Source: Candidatus Hydrothermota bacterium (GTDB taxonomy: Bacteria; Hydrothermota; Hydrothermia; UBA1063). Taken from it: a DNA stretch of 8,699 nt. Of the stretch, positions 1 to 5,906 are shown one piece after another. The notes under the pieces were generated by a model. That model did no database searches, was not told the DNA's origin, and saw only the letters and a program-made list of their open reading frames with translations. The stretch is from the NCBI GenBank assembly GCA_003644895.1, contig QNDO01000057.1, positions 1 to 8,699 on the forward strand, given 5' to 3'. The position numbers and the translations under genes are program-made. Positions within the stretch are counted from its first letter, which is position 1, and each line of letters begins with the position of its first letter.

Positions 1-843
1 ATGCATTCTCTGGGCTTACATGGTAAATCAGCCATACCTATGATTGTTTCTTTCGGATGTAATATACCGGGAATACTTGCCACGAGAACCTTAAAATCGG
101 AAAAAGATCGTATTCTCACAATACTTATTTTACCCCTTATGTCATGTTCCGCTCGCTTACCCATATATGTTCTCTTCGCTTCGGTATTTTTCTCTAAACA
201 TGCTGCTTGGGTGATATTCTCCTTGTATCTATTAGGAATTATTCTTGCTATACTTATGGCCACGATTTTTAAAAAGGCACTTTTTAGAGGAGAAACATCA
301 CCATTGATAATGGAGCTCCCCCCATACAGAATACCCTATCTGAAGAGTGTATGGCTCAGCACATGGCAAAGAACAAGTATGTTTCTCAAGAAGGCAGGTA
401 CTTTCATACTCGCTACAGTGGTACTTGTCTGGATTTTTTCCTCTTTACCACTTGGTGTAGACTATGCTTCTCCTGAATCTATTATCGGGAGAATAGGCGC
501 TGTCTTTGCTCCTATATTGAAGCCAGCGGGCTTCGGATTCTGGCAGGCTGCGGTTTCACTTATCTTCGGATTTCTTGCCAAGGAAGTGGTTATAGGAACT
601 ATGGGCACTGTGTGGGGTGCCAGTGAAGAATCTCTGAGAAATATCCTTCCCCATTATTTCTCTCAAGTATCTGCTCTTAGTTTTATGGTCTTTTCACTTA
701 TTTATGTCCCCTGTGTCGCCGCTGTGGCAACCATCTGGAAGGAGGCAGGGGCTAAATGGGCTTTAATTTCTATTGCTTACAGTATGCTTTTAGCTTATTT
801 AGTGTCAGTGTTAGTGTTTAATATAGGAAATTTGATTTTTTAG
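1..843 (+). CDS. feoB: Ferrous iron transporter FeoB, C-terminal part (5' end outside window)
   Basis: Inner-membrane Fe(II) transporter; this is the permease part, and the GTP-binding G domain must lie upstream of the left edge. The reading frame is open from base 1, and the Met there is probably internal because the fragment has about 280 residues against roughly 600-750 for whole FeoB. Seen directly: the first Gate motif (HGKS at residues 7-10, GCN at 19-21, P23, ATRT at 27-30), the conserved MSCSARLP stretch at 47-54, the second Gate motif (GFLAKE at 190-195, then VVIGTMG), and VPC with Cys238 in the last third. Several hydrophobic segments fit the known multi-spanning topology. Family knowledge: these conserved Cys-containing gate motifs line the proposed Fe(II) path. 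The stop codon is followed at once by AAGGAGG, which serves a possible small ORF and suggests operon continuation toward the outer-membrane barrel gene. No FeoA gene is visible; it could lie to the left. Confidence 0.95.
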   Translation: MHSLGLHGKSAIPMIVSFGCNIPGILATRTLKSEKDRILTILILPLMSCSARLPIYVLFASVFFSKHAAWVIFSLYLLGIILAILMATIFKKALFRGETSPLIMELPPYRIPYLKSVWLSTWQRTSMFLKKAGTFILATVVLVWIFSSLPLGVDYASPESIIGRIGAVFAPILKPAGFGFWQAAVSLIFGFLAKEVVIGTMGTVWGASEESLRNILPHYFSQVSALSFMVFSLIYVPCVAAVATIWKEAGAKWALISIAYSMLLAYLVSVLVFNIGNLIF

Positions 844-856
844 AAGGAGGTACCAT

Positions 857-946
857 ATGTATGTAAAAATCCACCGTAAGGCAAGATGTGGTGAAAATTT
901 TAAGGAAAGTTTTGCAAATCTTCAAACAAAAAGGAGGGAAAAATGA
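857..946 (+). CDS. Possible 29-residue ORF between feoB and the barrel gene
   Basis: An ATG lies 6 nt after a perfect AAGGAGG (844-850) that directly follows the feoB stop. The frame runs 29 codons and ends in TGA overlapping the ATG of the next gene (ATGA, 943-946), an arrangement typical of translational coupling. The peptide starts MYVKIHRKARCGENF and is strongly basic, with one Cys and no hydrophobic segment. It does not look like FeoA (about 75 residues) or the Cys-rich FeoB-associated protein. It may be a real small protein, a leader that couples translation to the barrel gene, or the remnant of a deleted gene that kept its ribosome binding site. No conservation evidence is available here. 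Confidence 0.35.
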   Translation: MYVKIHRKARCGENFKESFANLQTKRREK

Positions 947-1926
947 AAAAGTATGCATCGGTTATGGTTCTTGGAAGCATTCTTATCTTTTCAGTCATTG
1001 GGAATGTTTTCGCGGAAGAAACTGTCGGTTGTCCTCATCATGCGGGCAAGAACAAGTTCAAGATTCGGAGTAAAGTAGCATATATACAAGCCCAAAAATG
1101 CTACTCTGATGAAGTATGGAAGGCGCTCCACGGCAGTTCGCCCTACTCGATAGATTATGATAGAATGGTAGATTTGTCCAATGGTTGGCACCAGAAGATA
1201 GCCAAAATTGCTATGGGATTGGAGTATGGGATCACTGATAGGTTAAGTGTAGGGATTTTTATCCCGTATGTGATAAAGGATCTAAGGAGGCAGGTCTGGT
1301 CGAAGCAAGCGAATAAAACTGTATGGAAGGAAGTCGAGGATAACGGTGTTGAAGATTGCTGGCTTTCAGTCAAATATTTGGTATATTCAAAATCCCATGG
1401 CTTGTTGGGTTTTGACTGGGAGGATGGCCTTCTTCTTGCTTTTGCTTACAAGCCCTCTATCAGTTCAGATGAGAAGATAAAAAATGGCATAGGAAGCGGA
1501 ACAAATGATTTTAAACTTGTAGCCCTTTCCCATCCTCACTTTACCGAAAATTTTTTCCTCTGTAGCGATGTATGGTATCAATACAGGGGGAAAGTTAAAG
1601 ACATAGAAGGCTTTGCCAAGTCAGGCTGGGACCTTGGAGATAAATTTGGATATCGCATCTTCGTTGGATACGAGTTTTTTGACCACAAATTCGTTGTAGT
1701 CGGTGGTCCACAGGGTTGGATTGCTGGAAGTAACAAAGATAAAGATGGAAAAGAACTTGAGGACAGCGACACATATTCCCATGGACTGGTAGTAAAGTTT
1801 CGTTGGCAGCCATTTGGTGATGAGGATGCAGGCTCCTTGGACCTTGGTGTAAGAATATCTTATGCGAATAAGACTTCCTTTGCTCCAGATTATATGCTAT
1901 TTATTGGTGGTAGAAAGAAATTCTGA
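943..1926 (+). CDS. Outer-membrane beta-barrel protein (MetA-pathway/transporter-like), feoB-linked
   Basis: Predicted 327-residue exported protein. Residues 1-24 form a classical signal peptide (KK at the N-terminus, hydrophobic core, V-F-A before the likely cut after A24), and the mature chain starts EETVGCPHHAG. The body alternates short amphipathic strands with polar turns: a segment at 86-109 reads as paired strands around YGITDRL and ends in P108-Y109, a signature I associate with the 'MetA-pathway of phenol degradation' / putative outer-membrane transporter barrels (PF13557-like). The last strand ends in Phe, as expected for BAM-inserted barrels. The Cys30, His32, His33 cluster at the mature N-terminus could bind metal; this is inference. 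The start at 943 is set by AAAAAGGAGGG a few bases upstream and by the signal peptide. It sits 99 bp after feoB on the same strand, so an outer-membrane or periplasmic role in iron entry is plausible but unproven; family assignment is moderate. Confidence 0.75.
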   Translation: MKKYASVMVLGSILIFSVIGNVFAEETVGCPHHAGKNKFKIRSKVAYIQAQKCYSDEVWKALHGSSPYSIDYDRMVDLSNGWHQKIAKIAMGLEYGITDRLSVGIFIPYVIKDLRRQVWSKQANKTVWKEVEDNGVEDCWLSVKYLVYSKSHGLLGFDWEDGLLLAFAYKPSISSDEKIKNGIGSGTNDFKLVALSHPHFTENFFLCSDVWYQYRGKVKDIEGFAKSGWDLGDKFGYRIFVGYEFFDHKFVVVGGPQGWIAGSNKDKDGKELEDSDTYSHGLVVKFRWQPFGDEDAGSLDLGVRISYANKTSFAPDYMLFIGGRKKF

Positions 1927-1946
1927 GAGAAAGGAGATGAGAAATT

Positions 1947-2185
1947 ATGAACAATAGATTAAAGGTTGTATTTTTATGAGGATTTGGAGCTAATGCCCAT
2001 TTTCTGGGGAAAAGCCTTGCTATGTCAGAAGAACAGATAGGTGTAAATATTTAAATATGTATGAATCAGGAGAACAAGCTGTTAGCTCATACCTCAGCCT
2101 CAAGTATGGAGTCACCGATGCTCTTGAAATGGATCTTAGTTTTGAATATTCCTGTCCGGGTATAAGTCCGCTGCACCTATTTTGA
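1947..2185 (+). pseudogene. Decayed N-terminus of a second outer-membrane barrel gene
   Basis: Starting 20 nt after the intact barrel gene, with AAGGAG at 1931-1936, an ATG opens a signal-peptide-like frame (MNNRLKVVFL) that hits TGA at 1977. Reading past that stop in the same frame gives GFGANAHFLGKSLAMSEEQ, with an A-N-A cleavage-like motif, ending at TAA 2052. From about 2048 the other frame takes over (YLNMYESGEQAVSSYLSLKYG and onward) until TGA 2183. The segment SSYLSLKYGVTDALEMDLS parallels AKIAMGLEYGITDRLSVGI of the intact upstream barrel and matches the strand-turn-strand pattern of that superfamily. One nonsense codon plus one frameshift, then loss of homology, identify this as a pseudogene. 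The matching C-terminal end may be the fragment at 3048-3263. Confidence 0.6.
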
Positions 2186-2384
2186 ATAATTATATAAATG
2201 CTTTAGAATTTTATTATGAAGTAAAAGGCAGCGAAATATGAGGATAAAAACAAAGAACAATAGTCGTCCAGAGGGAAGTAGATACGCACAGTCCGCATAT
2301 ACTTCTTATTTGGGAGCATATCCGAATTGTTTGGATATGAACGAGTTAAGTGAAATGCCCAAGCCTTTTCATAAAAAATCGCAA
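2186..2384. other. Intergenic stretch, no gene recognised
   Basis: A/T-rich sequence between the barrel remnant and the DUF6506 gene. Frames in both directions are short or broken and show no family motif. No clear promoter or terminator is visible. It may be further decayed barrel sequence or DNA that arrived with the DUF6506 gene. Confidence 0.5.
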
Positions 2385-2395
2385 TAGGAGGTGAT
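2385..2395 (+). promoter_or_regulatory. Ribosome binding site that fixes the DUF6506 start
   Basis: TAGGAGGTGAT is nearly perfectly complementary to the 16S rRNA 3' end and sits a few bases before the ATG at 2400. It supports ATG 2400 over the in-frame GTG at 2391, which lies inside the site. Confidence 0.75.
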
Positions 2396-2399
2396 AAGT

Positions 2400-2732
2400 A
2401 TGGCATTTAAAGCATTGTTTCTTGCCCATGCTCCTGATGCGGAGGTGGAGAAGCATAGATGCGTTATTAAAACGCCCAGGTATAGGCTCTTTGTGGTAGT
2501 AGTCAAAGATCAGGAGCAGGCAATTGAGGTATGCAAAAAATTGGTCAAAGAAGAGGGCATTCACTCAATCCTTCTCTGTCCAGGATTCACACATAGAGAT
2601 GTTGCAGAGATACAAGAAGCGGTTGGTGGAAACGTCGGAGTTTTTGTAGCCAGAGGAGAAGGTCCAAGCAGCCGGGTTACAAAGGAAGTGATGAGAAAAG
2701 AAGGCTGGTTTTCAGAAAAAGGGAGAGAATAA
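2400..2732 (+). CDS. DUF6506 family protein
   Basis: Small soluble protein of 110 residues, intact and about the usual family length. It begins MAFKALFLAHAPDA (residues 1-14), has a conserved HRC at 19-21, a strand LFVVVVK at 30-36, and the central signature SILLCPGFTHRDVAE around 56-70, with Cys60 and His65, followed by GGNVGVFVARGEGPSSR. I recognise this pattern as the DUF6506 family, for which I know no biochemical function. There is no signal peptide or membrane segment, so it is probably cytoplasmic. The conserved Cys and His residues might form an active or metal site (inference only). It is flanked by barrel-gene debris on both sides, has its own strong ribosome binding site and shows no damage, so it appears to be under selection. 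No promoter was identified. Confidence 0.85.
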   Translation: MAFKALFLAHAPDAEVEKHRCVIKTPRYRLFVVVVKDQEQAIEVCKKLVKEEGIHSILLCPGFTHRDVAEIQEAVGGNVGVFVARGEGPSSRVTKEVMRKEGWFSEKGRE

Positions 2733-3047
2733 AACCCCATGTTTTCTTCTCCACTTGAAGATCAAGATAAAGAATGTGAAGTTGGGCACTCTGTGGCGAT
2801 TCGCACCTTGTCCCTGATGGGGTCACTTATCAGGTGAATATGAGGCTACGCCTCGCATTTCGCATATCTGCAGCCGTTACACTGAAATAAGCGCTTCTTC
2901 ATAAATACCAAAAAGTTCCCAGCCCTCAAACTTTTCGTCTTTTTATAAAAGAGGTAAAAATCTTAAATGATAAAGTGTTGAATTTCTTAAAGTTCCAGAA
3001 CTTGCCCATCAAGAGCCTATCCAGATTTTGAAAGAGCCGTCAATTAG
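2733..3047. other. Gene-poor stretch with small nested hairpin
   Basis: No continuous coding frame of note. A perfect 5-bp hairpin (GAGGC/GCCTC, loop TAC, 2842-2854) is nested near flanking ATATG (2838-2842) and CATAT (2863-2867); no T-run follows, so it is not a standard terminator. It may be a worn repeat. From 3021 the frame of the barrel fragment downstream can be read upstream through a single TAG at 3045 (PDFERAVN before the stop), so the pseudogene probably began earlier than its first Met. Confidence 0.45.
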
Positions 3048-3263
3048 GGGATGGGAATGTCAGCAGTATATAATCTCAGTTTAGTGACAAAACTAGGGGT
3101 AGATAACAGAGGATATGTAGATAAAAGATTTGAATGTTTTCTGGGGGGTTATATATCAGCCCGGGATAACTTGACTCTTGATGAAGGTCTAAGATTTGGG
3201 TTGAATTCCTACGCGGAAAATTTTTATTATATTACTTCTGGCTTAGTTTTTGATGTAGATTAA
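3048..3263 (+). pseudogene. C-terminal fragment of an outer-membrane barrel gene
   Basis: An open frame of about 70 codons that lacks a ribosome binding site, a signal peptide and any N-terminal part. Its sequence shows the last strands of a PF13557-like barrel: AVYNLSLVTKLGVD, then FLGGYISARDNLTLDEGLRF, then a final strand YYITSGLVFDVD. The pattern 'LTL-DEGLRFGLN-x-YAENFYYITSGL' is what I expect at the C-terminus of this superfamily, although the usual terminal aromatic residue is replaced by VD, perhaps through a late frameshift. An in-frame TAG at 3045 separates it from compatible upstream sequence. It may be the other end of the pseudogene at 1947-2185, separated by the DUF6506 gene, or the remnant of a third barrel gene. 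Confidence 0.55.
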
Positions 3264-3275
3264 AATACCCAGGGC

Positions 3276-3473
3276 TTATCTGTAAGTTGAAATCTTAAAG
3301 AGGCTATAAATGCTACAGTGTCTTGTTACTGAAGTGACCACCAGTATGATTCCTATGATGATGAGTATCCATTTCACTAAAGGACTTATTTCCACCTTCA
3401 GAACCGTGGTAAGATGAATGAAGACCCACCCAACTACGAATCTAATAATTGCATCTAGTAATCCAACATTCAT
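3276..3473 (-). CDS. DUF2892 (YgaP-type transmembrane domain) membrane protein
   Basis: Predicted 65-residue inner-membrane protein. It opens MNVGLLDAIIRFVVGWVF, the N-terminal signature of DUF2892 proteins (N-x-G-x-x-D-x-x-x-R), followed by two hydrophobic segments (about 8-24 and 34-50) and a short tail with Cys53 and YSLFKIST, matching the family's usual 'C-P-x-Y-x-x-x-G-I-S-T' end, here without the Pro. ATG at 3473 is preferred over the in-frame GTG at 3479 because AAGGAGG (3479-3485, minus strand) lies 5 nt before it. Family knowledge: this domain is fused to a rhodanese in YgaP and occurs alone next to sulfur-handling genes. Here it follows a TauE/SafE exporter by 62 nt on the same strand, so a role in sulfur traffic is a reasonable inference. 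Confidence 0.85.
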   Translation of the reverse strand: MNVGLLDAIIRFVVGWVFIHLTTVLKVEISPLVKWILIIIGIILVVTSVTRHCSIYSLFKISTYR

Positions 3474-3535
3474 ATACACCTCCTTTTCTTTAAAAATATT
3501 AGGTTAGCACTTATGAATTGTCAAATTCAAAGCCG

Positions 3536-4303
3536 CTATTTCCCTATAAGGAGCTTTATGGCAAAAAATATGATGGCTACAGTTACAAAATTTCTGATAA
3601 ACTTATTTCCTTTTTTAACTTGAATCACAGCACCAAGTTGTCCGCCCACAATCATTCCAGCTGCCAATGCCAGACCTTTTGGAAAATCTACCTGACCTTT
3701 CATAAGAAACATGGAAAACGCAATAATAGTAAATATTAAAACCACAAAGACCTTAATGGCATTGGAACGAATCAGGTCATAGCCTGAGAGGGAAAGGGCA
3801 GAGAGTATTAAGAATCCAACACCTGCCTGTACGAATCCTCCGTAAATTCCGATGAGGAAAAAAGAAATGATGATCAAAGCCCATTTTTTAGTTGGAATAT
3901 TGTCATTTTCAACATGAGGTTTCTTTTTTAAGCGTTCGGTGGGTTTTAAATACAGACTGATCAATGTTATTGCTACCATGAAAAAAGCGAGTATGTTTTT
4001 AAAAAGTACATCGCTTACCTGTAAAGCCCAATGTGCTCCAAGGATAGAGCCAAAAACAGCCGGTATTGTGACAAGAATGGCAAACTTTAAAGGGAACACC
4101 TTAAGTTTTCTAAATCTGAGAACAGCGAAGAAATTTTGAAATATTAAACCTACACGGTTAGTTCCATTTGCAAGGGTTGCAGGCAGTCCAGTGAAGATAA
4201 GTGTTGGGAGAGTGAGGAAAGAGCCACCTCCAGCTATCACATTAACAAAACCAGCAATTAAACCAACCCCTGTGAGAAGAGCATATTCTACGATTCCCTC
4301 CAT
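3536..4303 (-). CDS. TauE/SafE family (sulfite/organosulfur) anion exporter
   Basis: Predicted 255-residue polytopic inner-membrane protein of the TauE/SafE family (PF01925), normal length. Two homologous halves are visible: the N-terminal half has GFVNVIAGGGSFLTLP (residues 18-33) and NGTNRVG (46-52), the classic first signature; the second has GIYGGFVQAGVGFL (152-165) followed by a segment with SNAIKV. A polar loop with several Lys and Glu (about 120-140) separates them. Family members export sulfite, sulfoacetate, taurine-derived or related anions; the substrate here cannot be read from sequence. The ATG at 4303 has no clear Shine-Dalgarno; instead a perfect palindrome sits 2 nt upstream. 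The next gene (DUF2892) lies 62 nt downstream on the same strand, probably in one transcript. Confidence 0.92.
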   Translation of the reverse strand: MEGIVEYALLTGVGLIAGFVNVIAGGGSFLTLPTLIFTGLPATLANGTNRVGLIFQNFFAVLRFRKLKVFPLKFAILVTIPAVFGSILGAHWALQVSDVLFKNILAFFMVAITLISLYLKPTERLKKKPHVENDNIPTKKWALIIISFFLIGIYGGFVQAGVGFLILSALSLSGYDLIRSNAIKVFVVLIFTIIAFSMFLMKGQVDFPKGLALAAGMIVGGQLGAVIQVKKGNKFIRNFVTVAIIFFAIKLLIGK

Positions 4304-4305
4304 AC

Positions 4306-4324
4306 AGACTTTAGATTAAAGTCT
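4306..4324. promoter_or_regulatory. Perfect palindrome just upstream of the TauE/SafE start
   Basis: AGACTTTA and TAAAGTCT form 8-bp perfect arms around a 3-nt centre, ending 2 bases before the exporter start codon. In RNA it would be a hairpin at the position of the ribosome binding site, which is otherwise missing; in DNA it could be a repressor operator. A weak minus-strand promoter can be drawn over it (TTGGAC, 16 nt, TTTAAT with the -10 inside the palindrome), but the -35 match is poor. Confidence 0.5.
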
Positions 4325-4545
4325 TGGTATTGAAATGTCCAAAGGTAAAATGAGGGTAATTTTATAAGAAAACGAAAGTTTATATTACCCGAATCGTAGT
4401 GCTTTTCTTTTTGCTACTATTTTTGTTTTACTCTCCAGCCTCCTTTTCCGGAAACGTTTAACAGCATAGGAAACCACATAAGACTTATTGCGGGTATGAA
4501 CATCTGTACTTGTATAAATTAATAAAATACAACAAAATAAACCCG
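4325..4545. other. Intergenic region between divergent genes, nothing distinct
   Basis: A/T-rich stretch between the minus-strand exporter and the plus-strand methyltransferase remnant. It should hold the promoters for both, but no pair of boxes stands out. No Shine-Dalgarno precedes ATG 4546, which agrees with that gene being dead. Confidence 0.45.
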
Positions 4546-4924
4546 ATGACTCAATTGGTACTTATGAGATTTCTTGAAAGTTCCCCCTGGCGTTATGATA
4601 AGGGGATGCGTTTGATCACCATGGGCAGGATCACCAAAATTTATGATTATGTAGCATCCTTTTTAGAAGGAAAGTCCAGGGTCCTTGATCTCTGCAGTGG
4701 GTATAGAAGCTCAAGTCGTAAAACAAAAGACCGGGTGGGACATCATATGGGAGCCCGTTTATGCAGAGGACATCCCTCTTTTTATTAAAAAGAATCTCAA
4801 AAAAACACCCCAAATGAGGATGGTTAAATTTCCGCTGATGCAGAGGATTGAGGTTGCTATCATGTGGGCATTCCCACTTTCAGTAATGGTATCTCTGTTT
4901 ACTCTTCTTTTCTGGAGGCATTAG
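4546..4924 (+). pseudogene. Class I SAM-methyltransferase with large internal deletion and frameshift
   Basis: The first 52 codons from ATG 4546 read as the N-terminus of a class I methyltransferase: ESSPWRYDKGMRLITMGRI, then a helix, then VLDLCSG (about 46-52), the SAM-binding motif I. Directly after that motif the homology jumps to another frame (from about 4700), giving GIEAQVVKQKTGWDIIWEP, VYAEDIPLF, MRMVKFPLMQRIE and a hydrophobic C-terminal segment (VAIMWAFPLSVMVSLFTLLFW) ending at TAG 4924. The two parts look like the two ends of one protein with the central catalytic sheet missing and the frame shifted by one. Such proteins normally exceed 200 residues, so well over 100 codons appear lost. 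The hydrophobic tail implies the ancestor was membrane-associated. It resembles, from memory, methyltransferases found near corrinoid proteins, but I would not assign the substrate. A chimeric small protein is unlikely because no single frame spans it. Confidence 0.75.
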
Positions 4925-4950
4925 AGTGAGAGGACCCTCCACTCAGATTT
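4924..4950 (+). terminator. Terminator-like hairpin after the methyltransferase remnant
   Basis: GAGTG and CACTC (4924-4928, 4940-4944) plus inner GAGG/CCTC form a stem of about 9 bp with one bulged A and a tight loop, followed by AGATTTTA. It begins at the last base of the stop codon. The T-run is short, so efficiency is uncertain. A second weaker candidate is AGGCCC/GGGCCT (4961-4966, 4986-4991) followed by TTT. Confidence 0.45.
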
Positions 4951-4995
4951 TACCTTCGTGAGGCCCGCCCGTCCATTCACTTTTTGGGCCTTTTA

Positions 4996-5024
4996 TTGAA
5001 ACTTCAATTCAATCAGCTGATAAT
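4996..5024 (+). promoter_or_regulatory. Sigma70-type promoter for the Nif3-like gene
   Basis: TTGAAA (4996-5001) and GATAAT (5019-5024) are separated by exactly 17 nt, each one mismatch from consensus. Transcription would start near 5031, giving a short leader with AAAGGAGG at 5041-5048 before ATG 5058. The spacer and -10 overlap the 10-bp palindrome ATCAGCTGAT (5012-5021), and the -35 overlaps TTGAA-AC-TTCAA, either of which could be an operator. Confidence 0.65.
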
Positions 5025-5057
5025 TTAAATGAGATCTTATAAAGGAGGTTTTATATT

Positions 5058-5810
5058 ATGAAATTAGTGGATGTTGTTAACTACCTTGATGAATACTTAA
5101 AGGTAATGGAGATTGCAGATTCTAGTCTCAACGGCTTAGTAATAGAGAATTCTGGTGAAGTCAATAAGATCGGCTTTGCAGTTGACTTCTCAAAAAGGGC
5201 AATTGAGGAGGCTGTTAAAAATAATGTGGATATGCTTATTGTCCACCATGGCCCTTACTGGGGTAAGGTGGTCCCACTCTCGGGATATTTCTATAAAAGA
5301 ATGAAAGAAATGATGAATAACGATATTGCACTTTATGCAGTCCATCTGCCACTGGATATACATCCTGAGGTAGGGAACAATGCATATGCTATGAAACTCC
5401 TGGGGCTCAAAGATACGGAGGAATTTGGAGATTACCACGGCATTAAACTGGGTAGAAAATTTAAATTTAAAAAGCCTATGAAAAGAGAAGAATTTAAGAA
5501 ACTACTTGAAGAAAAGATAGGAGGGGAGGCAATCCTCTGGGATTTTGGCAAGGAAGAAATTCAAACAGGAGCATATGTCTCTGGTGATGCAATTTCGCTT
5601 CTGGAGGAGGCAATTAAGGAAAGAGTAGATGTTTATATAACAGGGGAACCAAAACACTCTGCTTATTGGGTTGCAGCAGAGAATGAAATTAATGTGATGT
5701 TTCTGGGACATTATACCTCAGAAAGAGTTGGTCTTCTTGCCTTGAAAGAGCACCTGGAGAAGAAATTTAAGATAGACACCATATTTATAGAGGCTCCCAC
5801 GGGGTATTGA
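5058..5810 (+). CDS. Nif3-like dinuclear metal centre protein (GTP cyclohydrolase I type 2 family)
   Basis: Complete 250-residue cytoplasmic protein of the NIF3/YbgI family (PF01784), which forms hexamers with a two-metal site per subunit. The metal ligands known in the family are all visible: HH at 63-64 in LIVHHGPYWG, H96 and D100 in AVHLPLDIH, and H218 and E222 in GHYTSERVG. The N-terminal DSSLNGLVIE (21-30) matches the usual 'D-x-x-x-x-G-L' opening. Length is that of the short family form without the inserted central domain. The start is set by AAAGGAGG at 5041-5048, nine bases before the ATG. It has its own promoter and stands alone, convergent with the downstream alaS pair. The GTP cyclohydrolase activity reported for one member is not established for the family, so the physiological role is open. 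Confidence 0.93.
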   Translation: MKLVDVVNYLDEYLKVMEIADSSLNGLVIENSGEVNKIGFAVDFSKRAIEEAVKNNVDMLIVHHGPYWGKVVPLSGYFYKRMKEMMNNDIALYAVHLPLDIHPEVGNNAYAMKLLGLKDTEEFGDYHGIKLGRKFKFKKPMKREEFKKLLEEKIGGEAILWDFGKEEIQTGAYVSGDAISLLEEAIKERVDVYITGEPKHSAYWVAAENEINVMFLGHYTSERVGLLALKEHLEKKFKIDTIFIEAPTGY

Positions 5811-5820
5811 TAGCAAAATT

Positions 5821-5885
5821 CGGGAGACGAGAAACGGTAGACGAATGAAAAGATTCGGTAGACGGAAAATGGTAGGCGGTAGACG
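5821..5885 (+). repeat. Short tandem array of CGGTAGACG, 21-bp period
   Basis: CGGTAGACG occurs at 5835-5843, 5856-5864 and 5877-5885, spaced exactly 21 bp, with a variant CGGGAGACG at 5821-5829. Another copy with one changed base (TGGTAGACG) is at 6043-6051, beyond the inverted repeat. Sequence between the cores is A/G-rich and not conserved. It lies just after the Nif3-like gene. Confidence 0.7.
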
Positions 5886-5906
5886 ATTGAAGAATGGATT
5901 GCTTGT

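Noticed and set aside
888..1073. GTG-initiated 61-codon ORF overlapping the barrel gene start
   Set aside because: It is an out-of-frame shadow of the signal-peptide-coding region, without its own ribosome binding site or motif.
2842..2854. Transcription terminator after the DUF6506 gene
   Set aside because: The stem is only 5 bp and no T-run follows, so it is described only as a small hairpin.
3477..3479. GTG start for the DUF2892 gene
   Set aside because: It lies directly against the Shine-Dalgarno; the ATG 6 bases further in has correct spacing and the family N-terminus.
3518..3739. Plus-strand 73-codon ORF over the exporter 3' end
   Set aside because: Antisense to the TauE/SafE coding sequence, with no recognisable domain.
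4510..4545. TTG start for the methyltransferase remnant
   Set aside because: No ribosome binding site, and the homologous sequence begins near ATG 4546; the gene is broken in any case.
5821..5885. CRISPR array
   Set aside because: The conserved core is only 9 bp with 12-bp intervals, far below CRISPR repeat and spacer sizes, and no cas genes are present.
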